Source of the DNA: Enterobacter chuandaensis | GTDB taxonomy: Bacteria > Pseudomonadota > Gammaproteobacteria > Enterobacterales > Enterobacteriaceae | Reading direction: 5' to 3' | DNA: 64,000 bases | Assembly (NCBI RefSeq): GCF_003594915.1 | Contig: NZ_QZCS01000003.1 | Coordinates: 1-64,000 of the forward strand | Shown: one piece after another, positions 36,599 through 45,942 of the stretch | How positions within the stretch are numbered: the first letter of the stretch is position 1 | How the letters are laid out: each line of letters starts with the position of its first letter | Translations under genes and position numbers: made by a program | Notes under the pieces: model-generated | Databases searched by the model: none | Seen by the model: only the letters and a program-made list of their open reading frames with translations | What the model was told of the DNA's origin: nothing

Positions 36599-37922
36599 AC
36601 CCGCCCATCTCTTACTGGTGGATGACGATCCCGGTCTGTTAAAGCTGCTGGGGATGCGTCTGGTGAGTGAAGGCTACACCGTGGTGACCGCAGAGAGCGG
36701 GCAGGAGGGGCTTAAAGTCCTCAGCCGCGAGAAGATTGACCTGGTGATCAGCGACCTGCGGATGGACGAAATGGACGGTATGCAGCTGTTCGCCGAAATC
36801 CAGAAGCAGCAGCCGGGCATGCCGGTAATTATCCTGACGGCGCACGGGTCAATCCCGGATGCTGTTGCCGCAACCCAGCAGGGCGTGTTCAGTTTTCTTA
36901 CCAAGCCGGTGGATAAAGACGCGCTCTACAAAGCCATCGACAGCGCGCTGGAGCACGCCGCACCGTCCGGTGACGACGCCTGGCGTGAATCCATCGTCAC
37001 CCGCAGCCCCGTTATGCTACGTCTGCTTGAGCAGGCACGGATGGTCGCCCAGTCAGACGTCAGCGTGCTGATTAACGGCCAGAGCGGTACCGGGAAGGAG
37101 ATTCTGGCCCAGGCTATTCACAACGCCAGCCCGCGCAGCAAAAACGCTTTTATCGCCATCAACTGCGGCGCGCTGCCGGAACAATTGCTCGAATCTGAAC
37201 TGTTTGGTCATGCCCGCGGCGCCTTCACCGGTGCGGTAAGCAGCCGTGAAGGGCTGTTCCAGGCCGCGGAAGGCGGCACGCTGTTCCTGGACGAGATTGG
37301 CGACATGCCTGCGCCGCTGCAGGTCAAACTGCTGCGCGTGTTACAGGAGCGAAAAGTTCGCCCGCTGGGCAGCAACCGCGACATCGACATCAACGTACGA
37401 ATCATTTCCGCCACCCACCGCGATTTGCCCAAAGTGATGGCGCGCAACGAGTTCCGTGAAGATCTCTACTACCGGCTGAACGTGGTGAACCTGAAGATCC
37501 CGGCGCTGGCGGAGCGCGCGGAAGATATTCCGCTGCTGGCGAACCATCTGTTGCGCCAGGCGGCCGATCGTCATAAACCGTTCGTGCGCGCGTTTTCCAC
37601 CGATGCGATGAAACGGCTGATGGCCGCCAGCTGGCCGGGTAACGTCCGCCAGCTGGTGAACGTGATTGAGCAGTGCGTGGCGCTGACGTCGTCGCCCGTT
37701 ATCAGCGACGCGCTGGTGGAGCAGGCGCTGGAAGGGGAAAACACGGCCTTACCGACGTTTGCGGAAGCGCGTAACCAGTTCGAACTGAACTATCTGCGCA
37801 AGCTGCTGCAGATAACCAAAGGCAACGTGACCCACGCGGCGCGGATGGCCGGACGCAACCGCACCGAGTTCTATAAGCTGCTCTCACGCCACGAGCTGGA
37901 AGCAAACGATTTTAAAGAGTAA
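36585..37922 (+). CDS. glrR: Sigma-54-dependent response regulator GlrR (QseF)
   Basis: Activates the sigma-54 promoter of glmY when phosphorylated by GlrK. The 445 residues have a receiver domain (1-120; phospho-Asp in LVISDLRMDEMDG near 56), an AAA+ domain with Walker A GQSGTGKE near 165 and the sigma-54 contact loop GAFTGA near 212, and a C-terminal Fis-type helix-turn-helix (NVTHAARMAGRNRTEFYKLL). All activation motifs are intact, matching the three enhancer sites found upstream of glmY. Confidence 0.97.
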   Translation: MTSRKPAHLLLVDDDPGLLKLLGMRLVSEGYTVVTAESGQEGLKVLSREKIDLVISDLRMDEMDGMQLFAEIQKQQPGMPVIILTAHGSIPDAVAATQQGVFSFLTKPVDKDALYKAIDSALEHAAPSGDDAWRESIVTRSPVMLRLLEQARMVAQSDVSVLINGQSGTGKEILAQAIHNASPRSKNAFIAINCGALPEQLLESELFGHARGAFTGAVSSREGLFQAAEGGTLFLDEIGDMPAPLQVKLLRVLQERKVRPLGSNRDIDINVRIISATHRDLPKVMARNEFREDLYYRLNVVNLKIPALAERAEDIPLLANHLLRQAADRHKPFVRAFSTDAMKRLMAASWPGNVRQLVNVIEQCVALTSSPVISDALVEQALEGENTALPTFAEARNQFELNYLRKLLQITKGNVTHAARMAGRNRTEFYKLLSRHELEANDFKE

Positions 37923-37978
37923 TGCCGTATGGTACTGTGAGCAATCGATTACGAGGCAGCTTACAGGCAAGAGTTTAA

Positions 37979-38326
<348 letters not shown>

Positions 38327-38342
38327 CAATTCGCCACCCGGC

Positions 38343-38373
38343 GAAAAAAAGCCCCTCGTTCGAGGGGCTTTTT
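38343..38373. terminator. Bidirectional terminator between glnB and hmp
   Basis: AGCCCCTCG-TT-CGAGGGGCT (38350-38369) is flanked by seven A on the left and a T-run on the right, so it can serve both convergent genes. Confidence 0.93.
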
Positions 38374-38376
38374 GCG

Positions 38377-39567
38377 TTACAGCACCTTATGCGGCCCGAA
38401 ACATTCGTAATGAATGTTGTCTTTATTCACGCCCAGCTCAACCAGCTGCTTCGCGGCATACTGCATAAACGCCACTGGTCCACAGACGTAGAACTGCATT
38501 TCAGGCGCGCTAAACGCCCCTTCCATCTGGCTTAAATTCATCAGACCTTCGCTGTCAAAGCGTGCGGCAGTGCGGTCTGCCTCCGTCGGCAGGCGATACC
38601 AGGTATGCGCGGTGAAACGCGGCAGGGCTGCTCCCAGCGTTTTCACTTCATCCGCAAAGGCGTGCACGTCGCCGTTTTCCGCAGCGTGGAACCAGTTGAC
38701 CTGCGCGTCGTGGTTTGCTTTCGCCAGCGTGTCCAGCATCGCCAGCATTGGCGTTTGGCCGACGCCCGCAGAGATAAGCGTAACCGGGGTATTCGTTTCA
38801 ACGGCCATAAAGAAATCGCCCGCCGGCGCGGCCAGATGGACCACGTCGCCCACGTTGGCTTCGTTATGTAGCCAGCTGGAAACCTGACCGCCGTCCTCAC
38901 GCTTCACCGCAATGCGGTAGCCTTTGCCGTTTGGCTTGTGGGTCAGGGAGTACTGGCGAATCTCCTGGTGCGGGAAGCCTTCAGGCTTCAGCCAGACGCC
39001 CAGATACTGACCTGGCTGGTAATCGGCAACCGGCTGACCGTCCACTGGCTCGAACTCAAAGCTGGTGATCAGTGCGCTGCGCGGCGTTTTCTCGACGATG
39101 CGGAAGGCGCGTGTACCTTCCCATCCACCCGTTTTACCGGCGTTTTCGCTGTAGATTTGCGCTTCACGGTTGATGAATACGTTTGCCAGCACGCCGTAGG
39201 CTTTACCCCAGGCGTCCAGCACCTCCTGGCCCGGGCTGAACATTTCGTCCAGCGTCGCCAGCAGGTGGCCGCCGACAATGTTGTACTGCTCAGGTTGGAT
39301 CTGGAAGCTGGTGTGCTTCTGCGCGATTTTTTCCACCGCAGGCAGCAATGCCGCCAGGTTTTCGATGTTGCTGGCGTAGGCGGCAATAGCGTTGAACAGC
39401 GCTTCACGCTGATCGCCGTTACGCTGGTTGCTCATGTTGAAAATCTCTTTGAGCTCCGGGTTGTGCGTGAACATGCGATCGTAGAAATGGGCGGTCAGTT
39501 TAGGACCCGTTTCAACCAGCAGGGGAATAGTGGCCTTCACGGTAGCGATGGTTTGGGCGTCGAGCAT
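38377..39567 (-). CDS. hmp: Flavohemoprotein (nitric oxide dioxygenase)
   Basis: Detoxifies nitric oxide to nitrate using O2 and NAD(P)H. The 396 residues have an N-terminal globin domain with distal Tyr29 and proximal haem ligand His85, then an FAD domain ([11 protein letters not shown]) and an NAD domain ([15 protein letters not shown]). An NsrR-type operator lies just upstream, so expression should be NO-inducible. It is divergent from glyA. Confidence 0.98.
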   Translation of the reverse strand: MLDAQTIATVKATIPLLVETGPKLTAHFYDRMFTHNPELKEIFNMSNQRNGDQREALFNAIAAYASNIENLAALLPAVEKIAQKHTSFQIQPEQYNIVGGHLLATLDEMFSPGQEVLDAWGKAYGVLANVFINREAQIYSENAGKTGGWEGTRAFRIVEKTPRSALITSFEFEPVDGQPVADYQPGQYLGVWLKPEGFPHQEIRQYSLTHKPNGKGYRIAVKREDGGQVSSWLHNEANVGDVVHLAAPAGDFFMAVETNTPVTLISAGVGQTPMLAMLDTLAKANHDAQVNWFHAAENGDVHAFADEVKTLGAALPRFTAHTWYRLPTEADRTAARFDSEGLMNLSQMEGAFSAPEMQFYVCGPVAFMQYAAKQLVELGVNKDNIHYECFGPHKVL

Positions 39568-39594
39568 AGCAGCTTCCTTCTGATGTTCTTTAAT

Positions 39595-39615
39595 GATGTA
39601 TTTTTAATGCATCTT
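39595..39615 (-). promoter_or_regulatory. NsrR operator of hmp
   Basis: On the minus strand the 21-bp element begins AAGATGCATT and ends with an inverted half, ATACATC, closely matching the E. coli hmp NsrR site. It lies about 28-48 bp upstream of the start codon. Confidence 0.85.
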
Positions 39616-39736
39616 ATAAAAATACCCCTGCAATGTAAATGGTTCTTTGCATAGTGAAAAATATGCATCACAAACCTGAAAAGAAATCCGCTAGAAATAG
39701 TGAGATCTTTATTCCTCAAACCCTTGCGTGGCGTGA

Positions 39737-39752
39737 AGGTAAACGTTTGCGT
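39737..39752 (+). promoter_or_regulatory. PurR-like operator of glyA
   Basis: AGGTAAACGTTTGCGT matches the PurR palindrome at 13 of 16 positions, in the place where E. coli glyA carries its PurR box. A -10-like TATACT follows near 39795. I saw no convincing MetR boxes in the rest of this 302-bp hmp-glyA gap. Confidence 0.75.
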
Positions 39753-39869
39753 AAAATCGTTTGTCAAGACCTGTTATCACAGAACTATTCAGTTATACTG
39801 TTGCCCGTCGTCCAACAGGACTGCCTTTTCAGGCCAAAATTTACTTGTTAGCTGAGTCAGGAGATGCGG

Positions 39870-41123
39870 ATGTTAAAGCGTGAAATGAACATTGCCGATT
39901 ATGATGCCGAACTGTGGCAGGCTATGGAGCAGGAAAAAGTACGTCAGGAAGAGCACATCGAACTGATCGCCTCCGAAAACTACACCAGCCCGCGCGTTAT
40001 GCAGGCGCAGGGCTCTCAGCTGACCAACAAATACGCTGAAGGTTACCCGGGCAAGCGCTACTACGGCGGCTGCGAATACGTGGATATCGTTGAGCAGCTG
40101 GCTATCGACCGTGCGAAAGCACTCTTCGGCGCTGACTACGCGAACGTCCAGCCGCACTCCGGCTCTCAGGCTAACTTTGCGGTCTACACCGCGCTGCTGC
40201 AGCCGGGCGATACCGTTCTGGGTATGAACCTGGCGCAGGGCGGCCACCTGACTCACGGCTCCCCGGTGAACTTCTCCGGCAAACTGTACAACATCATCCC
40301 TTACGGTATTGATGAGTCCGGTAAAATTGACTACGAAGACATGGCTAAGCAGGCCAAAGAGCACAAGCCGAAGATGATCATCGGTGGCTTCTCTGCTTAC
40401 TCCGGTATCGTTGACTGGGCAAAAATGCGTGAAATTGCAGACAGCATCGGCGCGTACCTGTTCGTTGACATGGCACACGTTGCGGGTCTGATCGCCGCAG
40501 GCGTTTACCCGAACCCGGTTCCTCACGCTCACGTTGTGACCACCACCACCCACAAAACCCTGGCGGGTCCACGCGGTGGCCTGATCCTGGCGAAAGGCGG
40601 TGACGAAGAGCTGTATAAGAAACTGAACTCCGCCGTGTTCCCAAGCGCGCAGGGCGGCCCGCTGATGCACGTTATCGCGGCTAAAGCGGTAGCGCTGAAA
40701 GAAGCGATGGAGCCAGAGTTCAAGGTTTACCAGCAGCAGGTTGCTAAGAACGCCAAAGCGATGGTGGAAGTGTTCCTGAACCGTGGCTACAAAGTGGTGT
40801 CTGGCGGGACTGAAAACCACCTGTTCCTGCTGGATCTGGTTGATAAGAACCTGACCGGTAAAGAAGCTGACGCTGCCCTGGGCCGCGCCAACATCACCGT
40901 TAACAAAAACAGCGTGCCAAACGATCCGAAGAGCCCGTTCGTGACCTCCGGTATCCGTATTGGTTCTCCGGCTGTGACTCGCCGCGGCTTTAAAGAAGCG
41001 GAAGTGAAAGAGCTGGCTGGCTGGATGTGTGACGTTCTGGACAACATCAATGACGACGCGGTTATCGAGCGCGTCAAAGGTAAAGTTCTGGATATTTGCG
41101 CACGCTTCCCGGTATACGCATAA
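39870..41123 (+). CDS. glyA: Serine hydroxymethyltransferase
   Basis: PLP enzyme that interconverts serine and glycine, supplying one-carbon units to folate. The 417 residues contain the PLP lysine Lys229 in [15 protein letters not shown] and the conserved HSGSQAN near 96-102. An ATG two codons earlier exists, but the ATG at 39870 has CAGGAGA at correct spacing and gives the known MLKREMN start. A residue pair near 260 reads PSAQGG where E. coli has PGGQGG, a conservative change. Confidence 0.99.
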   Translation: MLKREMNIADYDAELWQAMEQEKVRQEEHIELIASENYTSPRVMQAQGSQLTNKYAEGYPGKRYYGGCEYVDIVEQLAIDRAKALFGADYANVQPHSGSQANFAVYTALLQPGDTVLGMNLAQGGHLTHGSPVNFSGKLYNIIPYGIDESGKIDYEDMAKQAKEHKPKMIIGGFSAYSGIVDWAKMREIADSIGAYLFVDMAHVAGLIAAGVYPNPVPHAHVVTTTTHKTLAGPRGGLILAKGGDEELYKKLNSAVFPSAQGGPLMHVIAAKAVALKEAMEPEFKVYQQQVAKNAKAMVEVFLNRGYKVVSGGTENHLFLLDLVDKNLTGKEADAALGRANITVNKNSVPNDPKSPFVTSGIRIGSPAVTRRGFKEAEVKELAGWMCDVLDNINDDAVIERVKGKVLDICARFPVYA

Positions 41124-41142
41124 TTCTTCTGCTTTGCAGAAA

Positions 41143-41172
41143 TAAAAAAGGCCGCGCTTGCGGCCTTTTTTT
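41143..41172. terminator. Bidirectional terminator between glyA and yphA
   Basis: GGCCGC-GCTT-GCGGCC (41150-41165) is flanked by A6 and T7, fitting both convergent genes. Confidence 0.93.
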
Positions 41173-41177
41173 ATGCC

Positions 41178-41600
41178 TTAACGCCGGTCGAGGGAAATAG
41201 CCCCCGGTCCCACAATCGCCAGCAAAATAAACGCACCAGCAATACTGACGTTCTTGTAGAAATTAATCATATTCGGCACAACCGCATCACCGGTCATATC
41301 CCAGTAATGGTGACCAATCACCGCCGTGCCCAGCGTATAGAAAACAAACAGAACCGCGAGGGGGCGGGTGAAAAAGCCCAGTACGATCAGTATCGCCGCG
41401 GGCACTTCCATTACCACCGCAATAATCGCGGCCAGCATGGGCATGGGGGTACCGAGCGACGTCATATACTGAACGGTGCCGCTAAACCCCGTCAGCTTGG
41501 GATAGCCAAAAATAATAAACAGGACAACGACGGCGATGCGGGCAATCAATAGCAGGAAGGAGCGTGAGGAGCCGAAATCGAAATAACGTAAGCTGTTCAT
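41178..41600 (-). CDS. yphA: DoxX family inner-membrane protein YphA
   Basis: Membrane protein of 140 residues with four hydrophobic segments (about 13-33, 52-74, 79-96, 116-134) and the DoxX pattern. It is near-identical to E. coli YphA, whose function is unknown. In E. coli it lies at the end of the hca side of the yph cluster; here the rest of yphB-H and the hca catabolic genes are absent between glyA and hcaT. Confidence 0.9.
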   Translation of the reverse strand: MNSLRYFDFGSSRSFLLLIARIAVVVLFIIFGYPKLTGFSGTVQYMTSLGTPMPMLAAIIAVVMEVPAAILIVLGFFTRPLAVLFVFYTLGTAVIGHHYWDMTGDAVVPNMINFYKNVSIAGAFILLAIVGPGAISLDRR

Positions 41601-41772
41601 GGCAAACGACCTCTTCAGGCGATGTCTTTTAAACGTAATACAATTTTGTCGCTCTCGCCATACGCCGACCGGCTGTTCATGATGTTAATTTATCGTTAAT
41701 TTATAGCGCGCTAACGACTTGCTAAAGTGCAGGATAAACGCCAGACTATCGCCTCCATTTCGGGAGGGATTC

Positions 41773-42912
41773 ATGGTCTTGCATTCCACACGCTGGCTGG
41801 CGCTCAGCTACTTCACCTACTTTTTTAGCTACGGTATTTTTCTGCCTTTCTGGAGCGTCTGGCTCAAGGGTATTGGTTTGACGCCAGAAACTATAGGCAT
41901 CCTGCTGGGCGCGGGGCTGGTAGCACGTTTCCTCGGTAGCCTGCTGATTGCCCCCCGCGTCAGCGATCCCTCTTTACTGATTAAAGCGGTGCGTATTCTG
42001 GCGCTGCTGACGCTGGTCTTTGCGGCCTGCTTCTGGGTCAGCCACCAGTTTGCCTGGCTGATGGTGGTGATGGTTGGCTTTAACCTGTTTTTCTCTCCTC
42101 TGGTTCCCTTAACGGACGCGCTGGCAAACACCTGGCAAAAGCAGATCACCATGGACTATGGCCGCGTGCGCCTGTGGGGCTCGATTGCCTTCGTGATCGG
42201 CTCGGCGCTGGTGGGGAAACTGGTTAGCCTTTACGACTACCGCGCGATTCTGGCTCTGCTCAGTATCGGTATAGCCTCGATGCTGTTGGGGATGCTGCTG
42301 CGTCCGTCAGTGATGCCGCAAGGGGAAAGCCGTCATCAGGAGAGCGCGGGCTGGCCCGCCTGGCGGAGCCTGGTAGCACAGAGCTGGCGTTTTCTGGCGT
42401 GCGTTTGCCTGCTTCAGGGGGCGCATGCGGCCTATTATGGATTCAGCGCCATCTACTGGCAGGGGGCGGGCTACTCTGCCTCTGCGGTGGGTTATCTCTG
42501 GTCGCTCGGCGTGGTTGCGGAAGTGATCATCTTTGCGCTCAGTAAAAAGCTGTTCCGCCGCTTCGGCGCGCGGGATCTGCTGCTGCTTTCCGCCGTCTGC
42601 GGCGTGGCGCGCTGGGGGATTATGGGCTGGACGACCGATCTGCCGTGGCTGATTGTGGCGCAGATCCTTCACTGCGGCACCTTCACCGTGTGCCATCTGG
42701 CGGCGATGCGCTATATCGCGGCGCGTGAGGGCGGGGACGTGATCCGTTTGCAGGCGGTCTACTCTGCGGTGGCGATGGGGGGCAGCATTGCGGTGATGAC
42801 GGTCTTTGCAGGCTTCCTGTATCAGCACCTGGGGCACGGCGTATTCTGGGTTATGGCGCTGGTTGCGCTCCCGGCGATGTTTGTTCGACCGAAAGTGGCC
42901 GCGCGCGCGTAG
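41773..42912 (+). CDS. hcaT: MFS transporter HcaT, putative 3-phenylpropionate permease
   Basis: Twelve-segment major facilitator of 379 residues in the LacY-like phenylpropionate permease family. The ATG at 41773 follows GGGAGGGA and gives the conserved MVLxSTRWLALxYFTYFF start; the longer open frame upstream is not conserved. In E. coli the gene neighbours the hca dioxygenase operon. Here no hca genes flank it, so the substrate here is uncertain. The stop abuts convergent csiE. Confidence 0.9.
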   Translation: MVLHSTRWLALSYFTYFFSYGIFLPFWSVWLKGIGLTPETIGILLGAGLVARFLGSLLIAPRVSDPSLLIKAVRILALLTLVFAACFWVSHQFAWLMVVMVGFNLFFSPLVPLTDALANTWQKQITMDYGRVRLWGSIAFVIGSALVGKLVSLYDYRAILALLSIGIASMLLGMLLRPSVMPQGESRHQESAGWPAWRSLVAQSWRFLACVCLLQGAHAAYYGFSAIYWQGAGYSASAVGYLWSLGVVAEVIIFALSKKLFRRFGARDLLLLSAVCGVARWGIMGWTTDLPWLIVAQILHCGTFTVCHLAAMRYIAAREGGDVIRLQAVYSAVAMGGSIAVMTVFAGFLYQHLGHGVFWVMALVALPAMFVRPKVAARA

Positions 42913-44190
42913 CTACGATTCCAGCATGGCGCGAATATGTTCCTGCTGCTGCACGTTCAGTGATTCAACCGCGTGGATCAGCGGCGGCGAGAACAGCGGC
43001 AGCGCGGTAGGATAGGGGGTGACAACCAGCGCGGCCTCGCGCGGTGCCCCCTCTTTCTGGAACGCCTGCAGCGTCAGATAGCGAATGTTGAGCGGCAGCA
43101 GGGTTAACTCGCGCAGCTGCTGTTCAATCACCTCCTCACAGGATTTATCCTCCCCGGTCAGCAGCACCACCTGTTTCTCATGCAGATCGGTCTCCTGCAT
43201 CAGCCAGGCACCGAAAATCACCGCCACCAGCGCCATCTCTTCATCGGAGAACCGCAGCCCAAATTCGGCTTCCAGCTCAAACAGTGCCTCTTTAGTTGTG
43301 CGTAACAGCCGGGGATAGAGACGGTGAATTTCCTCGGGCAGGCTATTGTCGATGCCGATCTCAAACAGCGAGCGGTCCAGCGCCTGAGCCAGATGGATAT
43401 ATAGCTGATCGGTCAGCCCCTGCTCATCGCTGAAGTTCATCCCGGTTTGCGAGCGGAAACGGGCCACCATGCGTACAATGGCGCGGCGCAGGCGCTGATC
43501 CTGTTGGTGTTTATCAAGCACCGGATCGGGCGTGCGGAGCATCATAAACAGCAGCGCCAGAAACAGCTGCTCGTCCACGTGCGCGCCCTGCGGCACGCGC
43601 CGCTTCCAGTGACGGACGATCTCCTGCGCCGTAAAATACTCTCCCCGCGACTGGGTCCAGCTGCGCTGGGCGTGGGAAAACTGCGGTGTATTCCCTAAAT
43701 GATGCTGGATGAGACAGTATTGTAAATAGAGCTGCAAAAACTGGACGTCGCGGCATTCAAACTGACGCTGCAGCTTGCGTGAGCAGAAGTTGATCAGCGC
43801 CCGCAGGTTAGCATCGTCGTAAAGCGGCCGCGCGATGCCGTGCTGTTTAAGTGCCGTTTTTAAGGCTGGCGTAAACTGGTGCGAGACAAACTGCGGGCAA
43901 AGGCGGAGTGCCCTGCGCAGCCAGTGCAGCAGACATAAACGCTGATTCAGGGCGGTGCCTTCAATTCGGTAGCTGCCGTCATGGTGCGTGACGATATCCA
44001 GCCGGTGATAGCGCTGGATTTCATCGCGCGTCTCGGCTATATCTTGCCGTGCCATAACGTCGTCCACGCCGTTGGCAGCGATTATGCTCTGTGCGGTGAC
44101 GGCAGCATCGGGCAGGTAAAGCATTAATAGCACCTGGCAGCGGCGCTGCGAACTGGAAAGCACAGATGGAATTTCAAGCGTCGTCATCAT
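42913..44190 (-). CDS. csiE: Stationary-phase inducible protein CsiE (PRD-containing)
   Basis: Protein of 425 residues resembling PTS-regulated antiterminators/activators: an N-terminal winged-helix-like part, PRD-like helical domains in the middle (conserved His in QHHLG and YIHLAQAL segments), and a C-terminal EIIB-like part (ALVVTPYPTALPLF) that lacks the usual phosphocysteine. E. coli CsiE is induced in stationary phase by sigma-S and CRP; its role is not known. It stands alone, divergent from the zevA-like gene. Confidence 0.88.
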   Translation of the reverse strand: MMTTLEIPSVLSSSQRRCQVLLMLYLPDAAVTAQSIIAANGVDDVMARQDIAETRDEIQRYHRLDIVTHHDGSYRIEGTALNQRLCLLHWLRRALRLCPQFVSHQFTPALKTALKQHGIARPLYDDANLRALINFCSRKLQRQFECRDVQFLQLYLQYCLIQHHLGNTPQFSHAQRSWTQSRGEYFTAQEIVRHWKRRVPQGAHVDEQLFLALLFMMLRTPDPVLDKHQQDQRLRRAIVRMVARFRSQTGMNFSDEQGLTDQLYIHLAQALDRSLFEIGIDNSLPEEIHRLYPRLLRTTKEALFELEAEFGLRFSDEEMALVAVIFGAWLMQETDLHEKQVVLLTGEDKSCEEVIEQQLRELTLLPLNIRYLTLQAFQKEGAPREAALVVTPYPTALPLFSPPLIHAVESLNVQQQEHIRAMLES

Positions 44191-44315
44191 CTGTCGGGTA
44201 TCCAGTGTGAATGTTTGATAAGAATAGCTAAAGGATGGGCGCTGAAAAGCGCGCCGGCAGCCCTTTCACTCAGGATTGCTGGGGAACATCACAGAATTTT
44301 TGACGTGAGGAATTG

Positions 44316-44954
44316 ATGCAGACAGTTAAACAAAGTGCGATGGCGTTATTTTTGGCGGTTATCACCTTTTCCGCCAGCGCGCATCCTCACAGTTTTATCA
44401 GCCTGAAAACCGAGCCGGTCACCGATGGCACGCAGCTGAGCGGCCTGAAAATGCGCTGGACGATGGATGAAATCACCTCGGCGGATCTGCTATATGATGC
44501 GGGAAACGCGAAGCCGGGCGATGAGATCTGGAAAAAACTGGCGGCAGAAGTGATGGCCAACGTGCTCGGGCAACACTATTTCACCGAATTCTGGCATAAC
44601 GGACAAAAGGTGAAGTTCCTCAATCGCCCGACAGAATACGGCCTGTCCCGCGACGGTCATCAGGCGGTGCTGACGTTCGTGCTCCCGCTGGCGCACCCGC
44701 AGCCGCTGGCTGGGCAAACCTATACGTTTTCCACCTTTGACCCCTCCTACTATGTCGATATGAGCTACGCCGAGGACAGCGACGTGCAGCTTCCCGCATC
44801 GTTGCAAAAATCCTGCAAAATTACGGTCCACACACCGAAGCCCAGCGAAGAGACGCTGAATTTTGCTGTCTCTCTTGATAAAGAGGATGCCCCGCCGGAG
44901 GACATGGAGCTGGGTAAACAGTTTGCGCAGGAGGTGACGTTACAATGTCAGTGA
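44316..44954 (+). CDS. DUF1007 periplasmic metal-binding protein (ZevA-like)
   Basis: Exported protein of 212 residues with an N-terminal signal peptide (cleavage likely after ASA) and a mature N-terminus starting HPHSF, a typical metal-binding start of this family. A TTG just before the ATG is in frame; the ATG at 44316 with GTGAGG upstream is preferred. It overlaps the next gene, a NicO-family permease, by 10 bp. The same DUF1007-permease pairing is ZevAB of Haemophilus influenzae, linked to zinc uptake. The metal handled here is inferred. Confidence 0.8.
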   Translation: MQTVKQSAMALFLAVITFSASAHPHSFISLKTEPVTDGTQLSGLKMRWTMDEITSADLLYDAGNAKPGDEIWKKLAAEVMANVLGQHYFTEFWHNGQKVKFLNRPTEYGLSRDGHQAVLTFVLPLAHPQPLAGQTYTFSTFDPSYYVDMSYAEDSDVQLPASLQKSCKITVHTPKPSEETLNFAVSLDKEDAPPEDMELGKQFAQEVTLQCQ

Positions 44955-45937
44955 TCTCCTCTCCGGTTCGGAAGCCTCGCCGCTGGCTGCACCTCTGGCC
45001 GCTGGCGCTCTTTTTACTGTTCGCCGTCGGCGGTTTGCTCTGGCTGTGGCAGGCCTGGCCTCAGGTGATGATGAAAAGCATTATCTGGCAGCGTGAGGTC
45101 AACCAACAGATGAGCGGTCTGCTGAAGGCGGTGGCGGAGAACCCGACCAAAGCGGGTGGATCCCTGCTGGCGTTCAGCTTTATCTACGGCGTTCTGCACG
45201 CGCTGGGGCCGGGGCACGGCAAAATCGTGATCACCACCTGGCTTGCCACCCATCCGTCAAAACTGAAATCGAGCATTGGCCTCACGCTGGCCTCATCTCT
45301 TCTTCAGGGCGGCGTGGCGATTGTGCTGGTGATCGTGGTGCTTTCACTGTTACAGCTTCCCGCGCGCCAGCTGCACCTGAGCAGCTTCTGGCTGGAGAAG
45401 GGCAGCTATGCGCTGGTCGGCGTGTTGGGGCTCATCCTCTGCTGGCGGGCATTGAAAAAACTGCGCGCACTGCTGCAAAAGCCCAAATTCAAAACCTTTA
45501 CGCCGCACCACGTTCATGATGAACACTGCGGCTGCGGGCATCAGCATCTGCCGACGCAGGCGCAATTACAGAGCGGTGACGACTGGCGCGCGCGGCTGAT
45601 GATAATTCTCTCCATGGGGATGCGCCCGTGCTCGGGTGCAATCATGGTGCTGCTGTTCAGTAAGGTGATTGGCGTGTTTGGCTGGGGCATGCTCTCGGCG
45701 CTGGCGATGGCGGCGGGAACGTCTCTCACCATTTCGTCTTTGGCGCTGCTGGTTCACAGCTTCCGTCAGTTGGCGGTAAAACTCAGCGGCAATAAAACGC
45801 CGGTGCTGTGGCGGCAGGTAGGCTGGACGACGCTCGCGCTGGCGGGCGGGGTGATTCTGCTGGTGGCGGCGGTAACGATGTGGATGAGTGCGGTGCCGTT
45901 TAACACCCTCTCCCCTTTGGGGAGAGGGCTGAGGTGA
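44945..45937 (+). CDS. NicO-family divalent metal transporter (ZevB-like)
   Basis: Inner-membrane protein of 330 residues with about seven hydrophobic segments. It shows the NicO signature HALGPGHGK at 85-93 and a cytoplasm- or periplasm-facing His/Cys-rich loop at about 188-201 (HHVHDEHCGCGHQH). The family includes Ni/Co exporters such as RcnA, but pairing with a DUF1007 protein points to ZevB-type uptake, possibly of zinc. The last nine codons and stop lie inside a dispersed palindromic repeat, so the C-terminus is probably not original. Confidence 0.8.
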   Translation: MSVISSPVRKPRRWLHLWPLALFLLFAVGGLLWLWQAWPQVMMKSIIWQREVNQQMSGLLKAVAENPTKAGGSLLAFSFIYGVLHALGPGHGKIVITTWLATHPSKLKSSIGLTLASSLLQGGVAIVLVIVVLSLLQLPARQLHLSSFWLEKGSYALVGVLGLILCWRALKKLRALLQKPKFKTFTPHHVHDEHCGCGHQHLPTQAQLQSGDDWRARLMIILSMGMRPCSGAIMVLLFSKVIGVFGWGMLSALAMAAGTSLTISSLALLVHSFRQLAVKLSGNKTPVLWRQVGWTTLALAGGVILLVAAVTMWMSAVPFNTLSPLGRGLR

Positions 45938-45940
45938 GGG
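45906..45940 (+). repeat. Dispersed GC-rich palindromic repeat, copy 1
   Basis: Perfect 10-bp arms (CCCTCTCCCC/GGGGAGAGGG) and a 3-nt loop are followed by CTGAGGTGAGGG. A second copy occurs at 47621-47653. The repeat supplies the 3' end of the zevB-like gene and ends just before the stop of convergent suhB, where it could also act as a transcription end. Confidence 0.85.
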
Positions 45941-45942
45941 GA

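Noticed and set aside
39661..39735. MetR boxes upstream of glyA
   Set aside because: Only partial TGAA-N5-TTCA matches were found; none good enough to list.
44191..44312. Zur or CRP site between csiE and the zevA-like gene
   Set aside because: Only weak half-matches were seen; nothing symmetrical.
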